From positions 10,537,351 to 10,601,350 of the forward strand of contig NC_021678.1 in the NCBI RefSeq assembly GCF_000247815.1: a stretch of DNA of 64,000 bases, written 5' to 3'. The notes under the pieces were generated by a model, which was not told where the DNA came from, made no database searches, and saw only the letters and a program-made list of their open reading frames with translations. This stretch comes from Ficedula albicollis. Taxonomy: Eukaryota; Chordata; Aves; Passeriformes; Muscicapidae. A program made the translations under genes and the position numbers. Shown here in pieces: positions 1-14,126 of the stretch; position 1 is the stretch's first letter, and the number at the start of each line of letters is the position of its first letter.

Positions 1-2077
1 AAAGAACAGTGATTTTCATGCAGTACCTATTACCCAACCAGGAATCCCAAACCATATTAAACAGCCCTAAATTAAACTGCCTGTATTACTGCATGCTAGG
101 CAGCAAGACTTTTATTCCTCAGGTACAGTTAAGTTAGTTTCATAATGGCTCCCATTCCAGCGTTTAAAAAAAAAAAAATCTGATTTCAATTTCTTTTGGC
201 AGTTTTCCCCAATACCTTCAGAGGCATTTAGTCTAAAGTAAGGTGACACAGAAGTAGTTGCATGCAATCTCCTGACCCTTGGGTCACTGTGGGCCCTGGC
301 TGCCCCACCCACCCAATCCCCTCGGAGTTCCCCTGGCAGGAGTGTTTTCGTGGCACAGCAATGTGGGGACATTCCTGGGATTGCCAAGGTGGGGAGTGGC
401 TGATTCATTCTGGGAAGATTTTCTCCCTGATGTTTCCTCCTCTTTCATCATCCTTCACTGCATCTTCATTTGAGCCACTGAGACTCCTTCCCTTCCCCCA
501 AACTCTCTCCCCTCCTGGTCATCTCTCACTTTTTTTACCTTTCCATTCCATCCAAATCATCATCTACTACATCCAAATCATCAGCTACTTGGGTCTCTAT
601 CCAGGCAGCAGAGCTACATGTGCCACAAGAGCAGCCAGAGGGGGCCTGGAATCATAACAAACTGCAGAGGGTAGCTAAATCTTACAGAAATGACCCAGTC
701 AAGAAATTAATTTCATGTGTGCCTAGTCTGATTACCAATGTCTTCATGGTGGGAGCCTTTGCATCTCCTGAAGGCTGCTGCCTACACACCTCTGCTCACC
801 CAGTTTCTCCCCACTACAATTCCACAGCCTAATACAGGGTATACTTCACAAATAAAAGGGAAAAGTTAGCATCTAAGAGCTTTTTTAACCTACCAACTTT
901 ACAGAACTGGGGTGGAGAGCAATCAGAAAAATAAAGGGAGAAAACACAAAGGTAGGGGGTAGGGACAGTAGACTGACACCACAGCTTGTGAAAAGCTAAA
1001 GGTAGAGATTTCCTTATCTGGATTATCAGCAACCAGGTGGAGAAGGGTTTTTAGTGGACTGGGGCATTAGCAAGCAGCATTTTATGTTGGTGGGTATGAC
1101 TGTAGGCATTCTTTTTGTTAAAAGGAGTTTGGGTAGCAGTCAATTCAGAGAGCCAGATACCAGAAATTGCAGCAGTAGCACTTAACTGTACAGTACAGAA
1201 TATAAGCCTGTATATCCTTCAAAATGCCTCTGAAAAATCTTCTTTTTATTCTCCAGCTACTTTAAAGATACCTTTAGAAAATGGACTGTAAATTCTGAGA
1301 AAGGGCAAGGAAGACTATTCTACTCCCTGCACAGGAAGTTAGTTCTGTCACTACCCTTTTCCCCAAAAGACACATGCTAAAATAAAGTGTCTCTTTCCTC
1401 ATCTGATAAAATTCTGAGATAATGAAAAATACTGCAAGAAACCCACAATATAAGAGAACTCATACAGCAAAACAATGCTATCATCAAGTACCAAAAATAT
1501 ATATGTTCTGCTAGATACCTTAAAAGTCATTTTCTGAACACACCATTCCCTATGTGTAAGAATTACATTTGCCAAGTTTATCCTGGAAGACATTTGATAT
1601 ATATTATATCCCTTTGTATTTAATGTACTCTTGGACTACAGTGTTGAATAGCTTGGCTCTGCAACTTCTACCACTTACCACACTCACTCCAAAGCACAGA
1701 ACTGCAGGAAGTTGATGAATTCCCATGCAGTAGTCAATGTAGTTTGTTTTATTAGAGAGAAAAAAAGTTATTGTCTCCCTGTTCCCTAAAATATAAATAC
1801 TTTTATTTGCTATAACTGATATGTGTCTGTCTGTTTATTCACAGAAACAGCTTGTACTACCATTCTTTAGGTAGGAAAATGCTTAATAACTGAAAAAACC
1901 CTCTGTTTTCATCTCACAACAAAATAATAATGGATAAATTTAATTGTAATTTCAAATAAGCACGATATATCTGTTACCATAGAACTTTCCCTGAACTTTC
2001 AGGCGATCATTATAACAATAATATAATGAAAAACTACTTCACAAAAACAAATCACAAAAGATATCCACCTTCCAAGG
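1..2077. other. Noncoding AT-rich DNA, no gene recognised
   Basis: No exon, RNA gene or mobile element is recognisable. The stretch from about 250 to 520 is richer in C and G and is open for about 60-130 codons in several overlapping frames, with no domain-like composition, so I treat these ORFs as chance. A 20-bp imperfect direct repeat lies near 550-590. The rest is ordinary AT-rich unique sequence. Confidence 0.6.
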
Positions 2078-2232
2078 TCCTTAAAACCTTTCTCATTCTC
2101 CATGTTTGTAGTTAGCTCCATTCACATAACATTCATGTAACAATGGTGTACTTGATCCTTAAAACCTTTCTCATTCTCCGTATTTGTAGTTAGCTCCATC
2201 CACATAACATTCATGTAACAATGGTGTACTTG
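2078..2232. repeat. 78-bp tandem duplication, two copies
   Basis: Copies at 2078-2154 and 2156-2232 are in direct orientation with a spacing of 78 bp. They differ at three positions over 77 bp (about 4%), all transitions. The unit shows no coding or transposon character. It belongs to the set of similar-sized duplications seen throughout the window. Confidence 0.95.
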
Positions 2233-5200
2233 TCACACTGCACTGTAATATTAAGTACAAGAAAAAAGGGTACCCAGGATGTACCTGTCTTCAGTCCTGC
2301 TTTATATAGAAAATACATGGACCTTTGTGAAGTGTTTTAACCTTGAAATGCAAAATTATAAATAGCTACTTTTAGTAAGCAGATGCAGTAGATCAGGAAA
2401 GGGGCTGTGTGAAAGAGGCAGTCACTAACAAAATAACATCCTGCAATTTGATCGTATCTGCCAGTAAGAGTAACTGCTATTGAATATCACACTCTGCTGT
2501 CTCAGAGACAGCAACACCAGCCTGAATGGGTTTTATTAATAGGTTATTAACCTGAATATTGCAGACACATCCAAAGTTGTGTCCTCCCCATTTTCCTGTG
2601 CCTGTGTTGAAGGGGATAGCAAAACCCATTTTCTGTAACAATAAAAAATATCCATGTGCTTGTGCTGAGAACAATTGGCTGAAATACTGCTGACCTACAT
2701 AGGATTAATCCTATTGTGCTAACAGAGACTCAAAGATTCAGGGGGAGAGGGGGACGATGGGGAGGGACAGTTTTGGAGACACACAGAAAAACAGCTAACA
2801 CAGAAACATTTTCATATTGGATTAATGAAAGTAAACTTGCTCAGATTATTCTGTGCTAGTACACTTCTAGCAGAGAAAAAAATAGATTTTTTTAAAGTGT
2901 AGAACAAGAATCCTTACCTTTTTCTTGAGTCTTCAGGGGACCACTCACTAATTATTAAAAGGTTTTCTAATAGTATGCACTTGTGTTGTAGCTGGGGCCT
3001 GCAAACTCACCCAAATAGGCCCTGAGAAATCAGAGGATCATGAGTTTGTCTCTTAATTTGCAGGTGTCTTAATTTGCAATCTGTCTAAGGAAAGCCCTCA
3101 CGTCTCCCATGACCAGATTATCCCCACACCTTGCAGCCTGAAATTAATGTAACCTCCCCACGCCTTTGCTGTGCCAGAAGAGCCTTTTGTTCTCATCCTG
3201 CCATCCTGCAGATCCAGGGGCAGCTGAGCACCTCACTTACTGATACAACAAACTCAGCTGGGCTGGGAGACTTGCTCTAGAAGAATGTTGTGGCAGTGAA
3301 GGTTTTTTGGTACCCTGCATCCTCCAGGTCTCTTCCCACAGCTGAGTCCCACTAACACAGCAGCTCCACCAATGTTTCATATCCACAGGATCACGCCTGT
3401 AAGGAGGATGGCAAGCCTCTCCCTTTCTTACTCTTCTCAGTCACATCATTTAACATCCCTGAAATGTAACTTTTCATCTTGGGAGAACTTTCCCCATAGA
3501 ACTAGATACTGAACAAAATTATAATCATCCAATTCTCACTCATGTTGACATTTTTTATTGCTCCACTTGTTTTCCCTTTCAGAAGTGACCAAAGCAGCAA
3601 AATAATGTTTTAGGTACACTTTGAAAAGTGGGAAACAGGTAAGAATTGGTCCAATTTACTTTAGCATTGTAGAGTTCTGCAACATTTAAATCCACAGGTT
3701 TATTCATATGTATAGAGCATGGTTTTGCCTTTTATTTTTGACTTCACACCTACATACATATAGCACAGCAGATCATATGTGTACTATACTCTAAGACAAT
3801 CTGTGCTTTTTCTGTATTTCCTTTCAACTTCAGTCTGAACAGGGTTTCCATCTGTTCCTGTGGCTGTCAGCCTGCAGACATTCTAATTTTGTGATCACCT
3901 GTTCCCATGTATTCCTCATTTCTCCTAGTGTTTTTTCTCCCTTTCTCAGAAAAACCTATATGCTTCTGACATCTGCTCACCACCATTATCTTTTATGAAC
4001 TCCCAAGCAAAGACCCATTCAAGGATGCTGTCAATGTCAACTGCTCTGTCAAAATATTCACTTGGCACATCTGACAGCCTGCAATGTGCTGACCTTCATT
4101 GTGTCAATGCCCTTGAACAATATCTTTTTCTCACTGCTCCAGTATGAACTAACTTCAGTTTTTCTTAGACAACAGCATGACTTAATAGAATCCAATAAAC
4201 ATTACTGAACTGACCGCCCTGCACGTGAGATAGGAACTAATGCAGTCTTTATTTAGTCAGTGAGAAATTCGGCTGAAAAAATGATGGCTTGACTCATCTA
4301 AGTATTGAAATTAAAGTATTCCTGCATTTTCAACTGAAGGAGACTGAAATGTCTCTTCCAAAGACCACAACATGTGATCAGGTGTGACTGAATTCAGAAG
4401 AGACATTTGGACACCTCACATCCCAATACACTTACCCAGAAGCAGGACCAATTTTTCAAACTTACACTTTTGCTCTGTTAGGATCCAAATTGTAGGTTCA
4501 CTCCTGAAAGGAAGAAAGCTACCTCATTTATCAGGAAAATAACTTGGAAGCAAGAACATTCACAGTCTTCCTGGAATATATTTACCTTGTACAAAATAAA
4601 TTTGAAAAAAAAAAAAACCACAGACAAAGCGAGTACTCATTCACTGCAGAAAAATAAATAAGATTTGGCAACTTTTGTTATTGCTGTATCAATATTCCTT
4701 CAACACTATTGTTCTATCAAAGTTCTAAACACATAAAGGCAGGAGGGCCTTCCTCCACATCCTCCTACATTTCCATAGCTCTGGGATTAAACGGTGCATA
4801 AACTGTAAGCACTTCATTTGCAACTGTCAGGCTAATGAACACAGAACTGCAGAATATTTCTCTAAGTGGAGGTCTAATTAACTCATAGGAAGTTATATTA
4901 AATGATCCCATGGCACTTGAGCACTCTTGGGACGTACGGAGTTTAACATTTTCACCTGTATTACCTATAGCAGCTGCCCATGTTTTTGCCATCTTAAGAT
5001 ATCATATTTATTTTAAGAAAGAAACGCTGTATAATGTCTATCACGCATACAACAAATTGTCATGGAATGCTTCTTTTACCTTGCATTTTAACACAGCCAA
5101 AATTAAGTATCTTACTCAAGACTGGTGAGCTGCCTTTTATTATTAGATAGAAATTTCCATTTTTCAAATGGGCAACTAGCTGCACTATGGTCTTCTTCTG

Positions 5201-8200
5201 AAGGCTTCTGAGAATCAAGACTTTTCTTGTGCTTTCAAAGACACTTGATTTCAGAAATGTGAACCAAAATGTTTGCTAAAATTGTGATTATCACCATAAA
5301 AAAGAATGTAAACCCTATACTGAAGGTACATCATGTTGTGCTGGTGATTACTCCTATTTACACTTAAACTCAAGAGCTGTATGAGTCCCATCTCCTCTAA
5401 TATGGAAATTTCAGCACAGTTTTATGAGTTCTTTTAATTTACCTATTAAGAATGTGAGGATCCCTTTCAGGGAAAAAAAAATCATATATAAAAAAATAAA
5501 ATTATAAAAGGAGGAGGGGAAGTAGGGGACAAAAATAGAAAGTTTCAAGTTTTTTTTTTTAGAAGAGTAGTTTTCTCAGGGCAGAAAAAATAGAAGGACA
5601 ATTATTCTCTACTTGTAGGAAACAATTTCCAATTATGAGCTATCAGCAGGAACATAATTTTATTCTTTATTGCTGTACAGTATCAAAAAGACCAGATTTA
5701 CTACAATCATTTACTAAAATTTTACTGTCAATTGTTTTAACCAAGGTATAGTTCCATATTCTCTCTATCTTTAAAATGGACTTAAAATGAGGAAACAAAT
5801 ATCAGCCGTAGTGCATTGCTGACTGTGGTGTGTAGTTGAACCATCACAGTAAATATTTTCATGAAGGCTTGAAAAACAAACTGCAGTATTAGTAATGCAG
5901 GAATCATCTTCAAGTGTCTGCATTTTTAACTCCAGCTTTCTTCATTCAGGGGACTTTTTCAGGAGGGTTTTACTAAAATCATTTCCTGAACCTACAGGAA
6001 ACTCTTAATTACCTAACCTTGATTTTAACCATTGTTAAAAGATAATCAATTTCATCTTCCAAACAGAATAGGTTAATTTAGCTCATAGAGTGTGTCTGAA
6101 TATTAATTGTGTCTTATTTACATATTATTCATGATTAGCAGGCATATAATAAGGGGGGAAAAATTAAAACAGCCTTTGAATGTATGGAGGGAGAAAAAGA
6201 AGGAAACAGAAAATCATCCTAGGAATGGTTAAGAACACAGGGTAGGTGAAATTCCAGTACTGCCTGCACAAAGGTCTCGACCACAACTGCATACATTTGT
6301 TCTGTGTTCGCAAATATATTTATAAAAATACCATCCTGCATTTATGTAAAAAGATATCACTGCTGCTACTGACAGCAAAGGTTATCTCATTAGTCAAACC
6401 CCTGGCATTTCAGTCTCAGGCTGTCATCAAAAAGACAAATATGGATACATGGAACACACCATAAATACAGGCAATGAATTATGATTTTTGTAACAAACCA
6501 TCCCAAGAGCTCTAGCCTGTGTAAATATATTTCATTTCTCTATGGAAATATACAAGTGTCTAATCCAATGTTCAGACTTCCATGTTTGCTTAGCCTCTGT
6601 ACAGTTTTACAGGAATCAGTGTCACAGCACAGCTCTGACATTAATACAGTCAGGATGTAACCCTGTTCAGAAGCTGTAACACTGTGTTATTTTACTGCAA
6701 ATTTAAGGATGGAGCAATCTTTCCCATGGCAATTAGTTGAGCTACCACAAATGTCTCATTCATATCATCCCATTCACCACTTAGAGTTTTCAGCTTTCCC
6801 CAAAATTAGTAACTGTGACCTAACAAGTTTTGTATTACACAACACATAAATTACAAAGCGTTAATATTGGTTTGTATATTTACATATACACACACAAAAT
6901 ACAAAAGGTCTGAGCTAAATATACTAAACACGAAGACATTCCACTTCCTCGAAATCTTTGCATTGCATTACAGATTTGGCTTTTGAGATCTGAACATAAC
7001 AAATGTTTTTTCATGACTGAGAATATCTGTAAAAATTACATCTTCCATAACCATTTCCCAGTTAACTATTCTGCTTAATAAATCAATAAATAGACTAGGA
7101 CAGCTCAACTGGGTATGACTTTATAAATTTCTCTTGCCTTTGAATTATGTTTCATCTGGATGTAATGTTTTTCTCCTTCCCTTACCCTCCTTCTGTTGTA
7201 GAACTCAATTTTCAGGTTCCAATGATTTCACCACAGAAAATAATACAGCCTTGACAATAAGGTTTTATTAACCTTTTTTGTTCTAAAGCCTACATCTGAG
7301 ATGAAATCCCACAGCTTTAACTGTCAAAGGTTAAATAAGTGATTGCTGCTTCTAATGGATATCTGAAAGATATTCAGTTGTACACACACTACTGAAGGAA
7401 AATATAGATTACAGTAACTCAAGATAGAAGACGTTTAAAAACAAATCCCCAGTGCAGTACTTTTTAGGAAACTAGACCTTAATTTAAAGGGGAAACTTTT
7501 AAAGTTGAATAGTTTTATCTTGCCTTCTCTTGCCTACTATATGTAAATTTTTCAAGTAGTTTACTCAGCTAAAACTAGACAGCAGACTTGCACTTTATTA
7601 TGGGAAGGAGGTATGGTATTTCAGAAGGGATTTCTTCCTGTTTATCACTGAACCACACTGAACTTCCATGGAAAACATAGCATAGCCTCTTGTTTTAAAA
7701 AGGAACAACTGAATGTTTCTCTGCCTCAGAAAGGTAAAGATCTACACACATAATGATCATAAAACAGTCTGACCTTTTTCCTACTTATTATGCTGCAAAA
7801 TCTCCAGCGAAGCCACAGATAAAACCTAAATGAGGGCTGAAAGAAGACACTTCTTCCAGCAGAGTACAGAGCATAGAATCCTCTTCTGAAAGTAAATTTC
7901 ACACTCTACTTTTATAAAACACAGACAGAAGATGAGGCCTACGTTAAGGAGACCAGGAGAGTTAATGAAGCCAGAGCAGGGGTTAGGAAGCTCTTTCTAG
8001 GAGGGAAACCCTGAATCATACCTTCTGATTTCTTCAACTGAATTGTTTTCTGAATGTGACCTTAAAAACAGGGCCATAATTAGAGGCTGTAGAACAGCAC
8101 AAACCTTCTCGTCTGTGTTTTGCTACAAATCACAGTAATTCACAAAACAACACAAAAATTTTGCTGGCTTTAGGTTGGGTATGCTAATCTTCCTATCACT

Positions 8201-10571
8201 GATAAGATACAAGTGCAACTTCTGGGCATTTTAATCTGCAAATTGTTGTCGCCCTGGAGCAGAATAGAGGCAATCTCTGCAGTCAGGGAAAATGTGCTGC
8301 TGCCTGCACACAGGATGTAACCTGTCTGCAACACATCATAGGAGGCAAGGAGGGAAAGGAGAGTCTTGTTCCCAATCAGGCCATCAGCAGAATTCCCAGT
8401 GATGGCAGCAGTGGCAATCTTCAGCTCAGCTAAGAATATGATAAGGATTCTTACCCAGTGATGCAAGTAATACTTCATTAGACAAGTCCGGAAATGCACA
8501 GTGATCATATTTTGACTTGAAAATTTTGATTTTTCATATTTTGAACAGTTCAGTCATTTTCATCACAGGCTGTAACTTTTCTGTTCTGTTCATGAAAAGA
8601 CTCAAAAACTGTACAAAACTGAACATACTTGCATGTGTATTTCCTCGTACTGAGAACCCAATATAAATAGATAAAGGTTCTTATGCTCATTAACTCTGTT
8701 TCATTTTCTAAGTATCAGCTTCTGCTTCATTGGCTCAGTGATGCAGTACATAAATGAGGCATGAAAAGAAAATTCCTTGCCTTCACAGCATGGCACAGGT
8801 CGTGCTCACTTGCAGAGTGCCAGGTTATGATACCTGCACCAGAACCAGCCAAACAGGCTGTCCTGTGCTGGGTGAACTGTGAAGCAGAACAAGGCTAGGA
8901 CAAAACACTTCTCTCCCTCATCTGCTGTTTGTAGCAGGGCCAAATACAACGGCAGGGCCTGCAGGCAAAAACTGCTGGATGTTCTTTCTAAATACTCTGA
9001 AATTAGAAAAGGACAACACACGGGCTTTGGCAAAAAACCCATTGCCACAGAAAACAGGTACTGTACCCTTTGTGAATCTGACATTTGATCTCTTATGTGC
9101 TAGGAGCTCTGGGAGATGCTCTGCTTTGTCCTGCTCCTTTAGTGATAAGAATGAGGATAAAAGGAATGCTCAGAACAAGACAGAAAAATGATCAACAAAG
9201 AGACTATACAATAACATGTGATTTCCCGCGGTAGGAACTGCTAGAAAATTTAGACTAGAATATCAGAAGTGTGAAGCACTAGAAGAGAAAACGGGGAATG
9301 GTATACATTGAGATGCCTAGATGCTATGCAAATTCAATAGTAAGGAAAGATTTTAAAGGAAAAAACTATTTTTAAATATCCAAGGAGAAGTTTTTTCCTT
9401 TACAATCCCATAAAACTCGAAATGGGTGGAACCATACATCCATACAATTTCAGGCTGAGATAAAAAGTAAAGCTACCTAGAGTATTATTGGTATTATGAG
9501 CACCATGCTCTGACCAGCTGAGTTAATGCTTCTCATTTCTGTCCATGTGTATGGATATACTTATATGTGCCTGTAAATTGAAGACAACTTTTGTTATAAA
9601 AAAAAATAAATTAACTCACAGATGTTTTTGATATCTCTTTTTTGACAGCTTTTTTTAAAACAGGTAAAGTTTTTGGGACTAAATAATGTTCATGAAACAG
9701 GCAAACATGAACTCATCTGCCTGTCACAGCAGGGAACAAGTGGATGGTCTGACGTACTCGAGTAGAGAGGTCCCTGTACACCCTGATGAGTTCTGTGGAG
9801 CAGCGAGTGAGTGAGACTACTGTTGGTCTCAGGAAGGGACAATTTACAGTCAGTCAGGTCTGGATTGATTCCTTCTACTTACAAGGTTTCAAACTAGAAG
9901 TTACACAAGTAGCTAGACTGGGCAATTGCAATGATCTCTCCAGCATTACAAACTATAAACAGATGAAGCACTCAGCATTCTGTTCAAGTTGCCTACGTTT
10001 TCTCTTTATTCCTTTTGATCTTTTTCTTTAATCTGCTACAACCAGTTGTCTAGGGCTCAAACACACACATATCTCTACGCCATTAAATTTATAGCTTGTG
10101 TTCTTTCCATCCAATGCCAATCTGATGTTAATTTTTTTTCTTTAGCTTTGATTTGTCAGCTCATGTTCCTTTTCAGGTGTATTTTTTATGTAAGCACATG
10201 AACAAAGGTGTCTCTTCCTCTACCTTTCATCATTTAAGCCATGCCTAGACGATAAGCTCTTCATAAAACAAAAGTTGAAGTTCAGTAACTTTGAATCAAA
10301 TGTTCTATTGCTACAGGGTCTAAGAGGCCAGAGTCTTTCTAAATGTAGTACAAAGCTGTTTTGAGAAATTTGCACTTCTGCAAGAATTATTTCATTGTTT
10401 TCACCATTAGGGTTTCAAATCCCCATTATTGTTCCTGTGTGTGATTAAAGTAAAGCAATGTTTCAATGATTTCTTGTACCAGACTTGGAGTGCTTTCACA
10501 ATTAAAAAAAAACACAAACTGGAAGGGACAGGGAATATTTTCTGAATTTCTAAATTCAATGATAGACATAG
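2233..10571. other. Noncoding AT-rich DNA with scattered GC-richer patches
   Basis: No gene is recognised. GC-richer patches lie at about 3000-3420 and 8770-9140. A 112-codon minus-strand ORF (8170-8508) and two overlapping opposite-strand ORFs near 8.8-9.1 kb show no motif I can name. A short A/T-rich purine tract lies near 5480-5530. I see no splice-bounded exon with convincing protein sequence. Confidence 0.55.
2741..2766 (+). other. Putative G-quadruplex motif
   Basis: Four G-runs of 5, 5, 4 and 3 bases on the plus strand are separated by loops of 3, 5 and 1 bases. This satisfies the usual G3+N1-7 rule for intramolecular quadruplex formation. It is isolated in AT-rich DNA, with no gene or promoter recognised beside it. 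Folding in vivo is inference. Confidence 0.7.
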
Positions 10572-10668
10572 ATTAAAAAAAGAAAAAACCCACCAACAAC
10601 ATCAATAATGACCAACCAACCAAAAACACTCCCCCAAAAACTTCAGCACAAAAACCCAAACCACCCTA
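10572..10668. repeat. A/C-rich low-complexity tract
   Basis: About 97 bases consist almost wholly of A and C (runs of A interspersed with CC and CCC), with occasional T and G. There is no unit periodicity strong enough to call a microsatellite. A similar tract lies near the right end of the window at 63,370-63,454. Confidence 0.75.
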
Positions 10669-13600
10669 CACTGGTGGGAAGACTGCCTGCATATCTAATG
10701 GAGCAAATGTAGACAAAGTTATGTTACCATCTAAAAAATGGTGAGAGGAGGTAAATACCCATTAAGCAGCATTGCAGCACTGTCTCTTTTTGCTGTGTCT
10801 AGTTCTAAGAGAAATAAGCAGTTGCCTAAGGCTGACAAGATATTCTGGTATCATCAGTCCTCGCTCCCACAAGCCCCACATTTTCTTCTTCTGCCAACAC
10901 TAAAGCAGGTACTAGTGATGCAAGGCAACTGCTGTGACTGATGTTACTGTGTGCAATGTGTGTGTGGTGTGCACACAGGCAAGAAGAAATGATAAAGCAT
11001 TCTAATGTCTTTATGAAAATTACAGCTTTTAATCTTTTCTGAATAAAAACTGTCTTCCAAAAGAATAAAATATTTTCAGAGCCATACACTACTGTTTTTG
11101 TCATCCTCTGCTTCTCACTAATGTCCACTTGCCTCATAAAATTAATAATATAATATATACACAACCATGGGTAAGAGCATTCATGCACTGCAAAGTAGAA
11201 AGAATTGCCCAAAGAAGCAATTAAAAACAGCCTTTCTACAGACATGTAAGTTGTGGGACAGTCGACCTCATTTTGAACCAGTTAAACAGAGTTGTATTGA
11301 AATGCAAATATGTTGATTCCACAAGTGTTTCTGTGGATACTTTTTAAAGAAATTTCCTTCAAAAGCTATTAAAGAGTACATTGGTTTTGCATCAAACCAT
11401 ACATGAGAACACAATAGGCTCTGTTAAATAAAGATAAAGGAGAGAAATAACCTTGTTAAAGGCATGACTGTATGAAACAAGGTTGTGCATTTACCACTAT
11501 TTGACTGTAATTATGACTTGTAGAAAAACAGTATGTTCCTTGGGAATTAATACAGTGGCTGCTGAATTCTTTTATACTTAAACCACTGTTCATTTTGATT
11601 TTAGCCATTTTTATTTCCATTTCAGTGTTTTGGAGGGCTTTATTTAATATGTGGCAAGGTAAGTTCAGTAAGTACATGCCAGCAAGAAGGAAATAACCAG
11701 AGTAGGCGAGTTATTTGAACACTGGCTGTAAGGGCTCACTGGGCCTTTGTGGCTAATGGACAGCAGTAGTGAAGAATGGAGATTTGGGAGCACATCTAAG
11801 ACGTTTTTGGAACTTCATTTAAATCTAGTTTGCATGATCATTTCAACAGAGACAACTAACAAAACACGAAGAATCTAAATTAATTTCCTCTGAGGCACAG
11901 TCTAACTTTTTTATTCATAGCAGCATCATGAAAAAATAACCAGAGCTACAATTAGGATCAGGTCAGAAAACAAGCAGCCTACCACTATAGCTATAGAAAA
12001 GAACACTGGGCAACAGGGTGACAGCTCTGCCAAAATGGGGCAGTTGCAAAGTTTATATATCTCTAGATTATTTAACTCCTTTGCCAAGATTCAGCTAGAT
12101 AGGCTGAATACGATAATTAACATGAGCAACCAATCAAAAACCTCCAGACAGCGCATCATTTACAAAGAATTCTCTTCCTTTACATAATCCACTCCATTGT
12201 TAATTAAATTGTGCTGACTTGCAACACCATTAGCTGCAAGTTTCTTAGCTAGCAAGATCTCCTATGGATGTTAAGTGCTAGCTTCCATGGGAGAATAAGG
12301 CTGAGATTGGAGTGTCCTAACTGGGCTCTCTGTGTTTCTGTAGGTCATGCATTTTTTGAGGGAGAGGTTCCTCCTTATTATACCTTCTTTTCTTAGGTTC
12401 TGAAATCTTCATAGTAGATGAGGCCTACAGATAGTTCTAAAAAATAATTATTGTCCTGCTAAATTCCCAGTACCATTTAGTCCCACAAAATGAGTTTTGC
12501 ACTGTGTTTCTAATGCATCCTTGTTCATTCTAAGAGCAAATGATTAAATAAATAAATAAATATTGAGGATAGAAAAATTTCTCAGCAAGAGTTTACAAAG
12601 ATTTATGGTATAAATTAAGGTTTTTGAGTCCCTGACCTCCAGTTTAGTTGTTGTATTATTTATATTGCTGAATTCCCAATGTTATCACTACCTATATTGA
12701 AATGACATCACATTCCTTTTTCTGATATAAATCAGATTTAAGTCAGAGTTTTAGCTTCAAATCATTCTGAAAAACCTGAAGATGTATTGATTGTCATAAG
12801 ACACAAGGCATCAGTTTTTCACCTCTTCCAGACTGCTACTTGAGGAATATCATTAGAAGCAATTGTCTAAATGACTTTAAAATGTAGATTGCGATAAAAA
12901 TAAGCAATGCAAAATACTAGATCCTTTGAGTTTGGGAAACAGATATAAATCTCCTTGGCTCTTGACATTTCTGTTCTCAAAACACAAGACACAAACTCAG
13001 CTAACCTCTCTCAGCAGCTATTTTACCCCAGTGGCTTCACAGCCATCTGTTTCTAGTGTCAGCAGTGTATAAGAATTGAAATTCAGACTCCATCCTGTAC
13101 AGGGAGATGAGGCTTTTGAATAACACCATCATCCAAAATATGTCCCACATCTCCAGAGCAATAATAGCAGGGAAGAAAAGAGTGGTGAGCTCTGAAAATG
13201 AGCCATTCCTGTAGTTGCAATGATTCATGGTTTTGTCTTGAATATATTGCTCACAACTGACATTGTCTTTGGACTGGCCTTGAATTTCAGTGCCTACAAA
13301 ATATAAATTGTTTGTACATGTTCTATTTACTCTGGAGCAAATTGCCATGGCTATAGTACAATCAGGAAGTACAGAAAAAGCAAAAAATGGATCAGAGAAA
13401 GCTACCACATGGTCATGGAAAAAGTAATGATCAAAGTAAAGGAGGTTCACTAACAAGAAGAAAGGAGCTGTTTCATTTCAGTAGTTACTGGGGCTGAAAC
13501 TGCTACATTTACAGATCTCTGTATATAAATTAAGTACTGTTTCAAACACTATAATCAAGAGCCACTCTGTACTTCATAGCCTCAAGAGGAGCATAACTAG

Positions 13601-14071
13601 AAATGTACAGAGTGCAAAATGGCAGTTTCACTAAAAAAAGTGAGATTTAAAAATACATATTCATTCAAACTGTAAGTGAAGACTGAAGTCTTCAGAGTTC
13701 TTGAAGCAATAAAAAACCCTGTGTTTACATGGGACTGTTAATATCTAACACCAAAAATAAAGTACACAAAAATGCATTTCAAAATGTTAAAATAAAGTAA
13801 AGAATTTTGATATTTGAACATAGAAGTATTCATCCTAAGCAGAAGTTTAGCAAAATCAGCTTCGGATTTCTTGTTTTGATCTGGTTTTGTTTTTTGGGTT
13901 TTTTTATTGGTGATGGATTATTGCCCTCACCAAGACACACCATATAGTTTGGCTGTGGGGCTAGAAGTGTTAATCTACAACTAAATGAAATTATTTTGTC
14001 ACATGCTATTCTCTTTTCATAGCTTTAGCAAAATCAATTTTGCTAAATCGTTAATCAATTACCGTATGCGT
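10669..14071. other. Noncoding AT-rich DNA
   Basis: No gene or element is recognised. Two 139-codon minus-strand ORFs (10,826-11,245 and 13,037-13,456) are the longest here. Their predicted proteins have no recognisable domain and are most likely chance ORFs. A short AAAT run occurs at about 12,545-12,563. Confidence 0.55.
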
Positions 14072-14126
14072 GGTAGAAGATAATCACCTCAAAAGGTCTC
14101 TTCCAACCCAAACTATTCTATGAATC
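14072..14126 (+). mobile_element. CR1 LINE 3' tail remnant
   Basis: The segment resembles the very 3' end of avian CR1 retroposons: an AGGTCTCTTCCAACCCAAAC-like core followed by the ATTCTATGA terminal motif that CR1 uses in place of a poly(A) tail. Only about 50 bp is preserved, so the copy is heavily 5'-truncated. Orientation is plus, judged from the tail motif. Confidence 0.75.

Noticed and set aside
8170..8508. 112-codon minus-strand ORF with a hydrophobic stretch
   Set aside because: The hydrophobic run is compatible with random AT-rich translation, and no domain or splice context was seen.
13037..13456. 139-codon minus-strand ORF with several possible N-glycosylation sequons
   Set aside because: Considered as a viral envelope-like or gene remnant, but no family motif, signal peptide or neighbouring element supports it.
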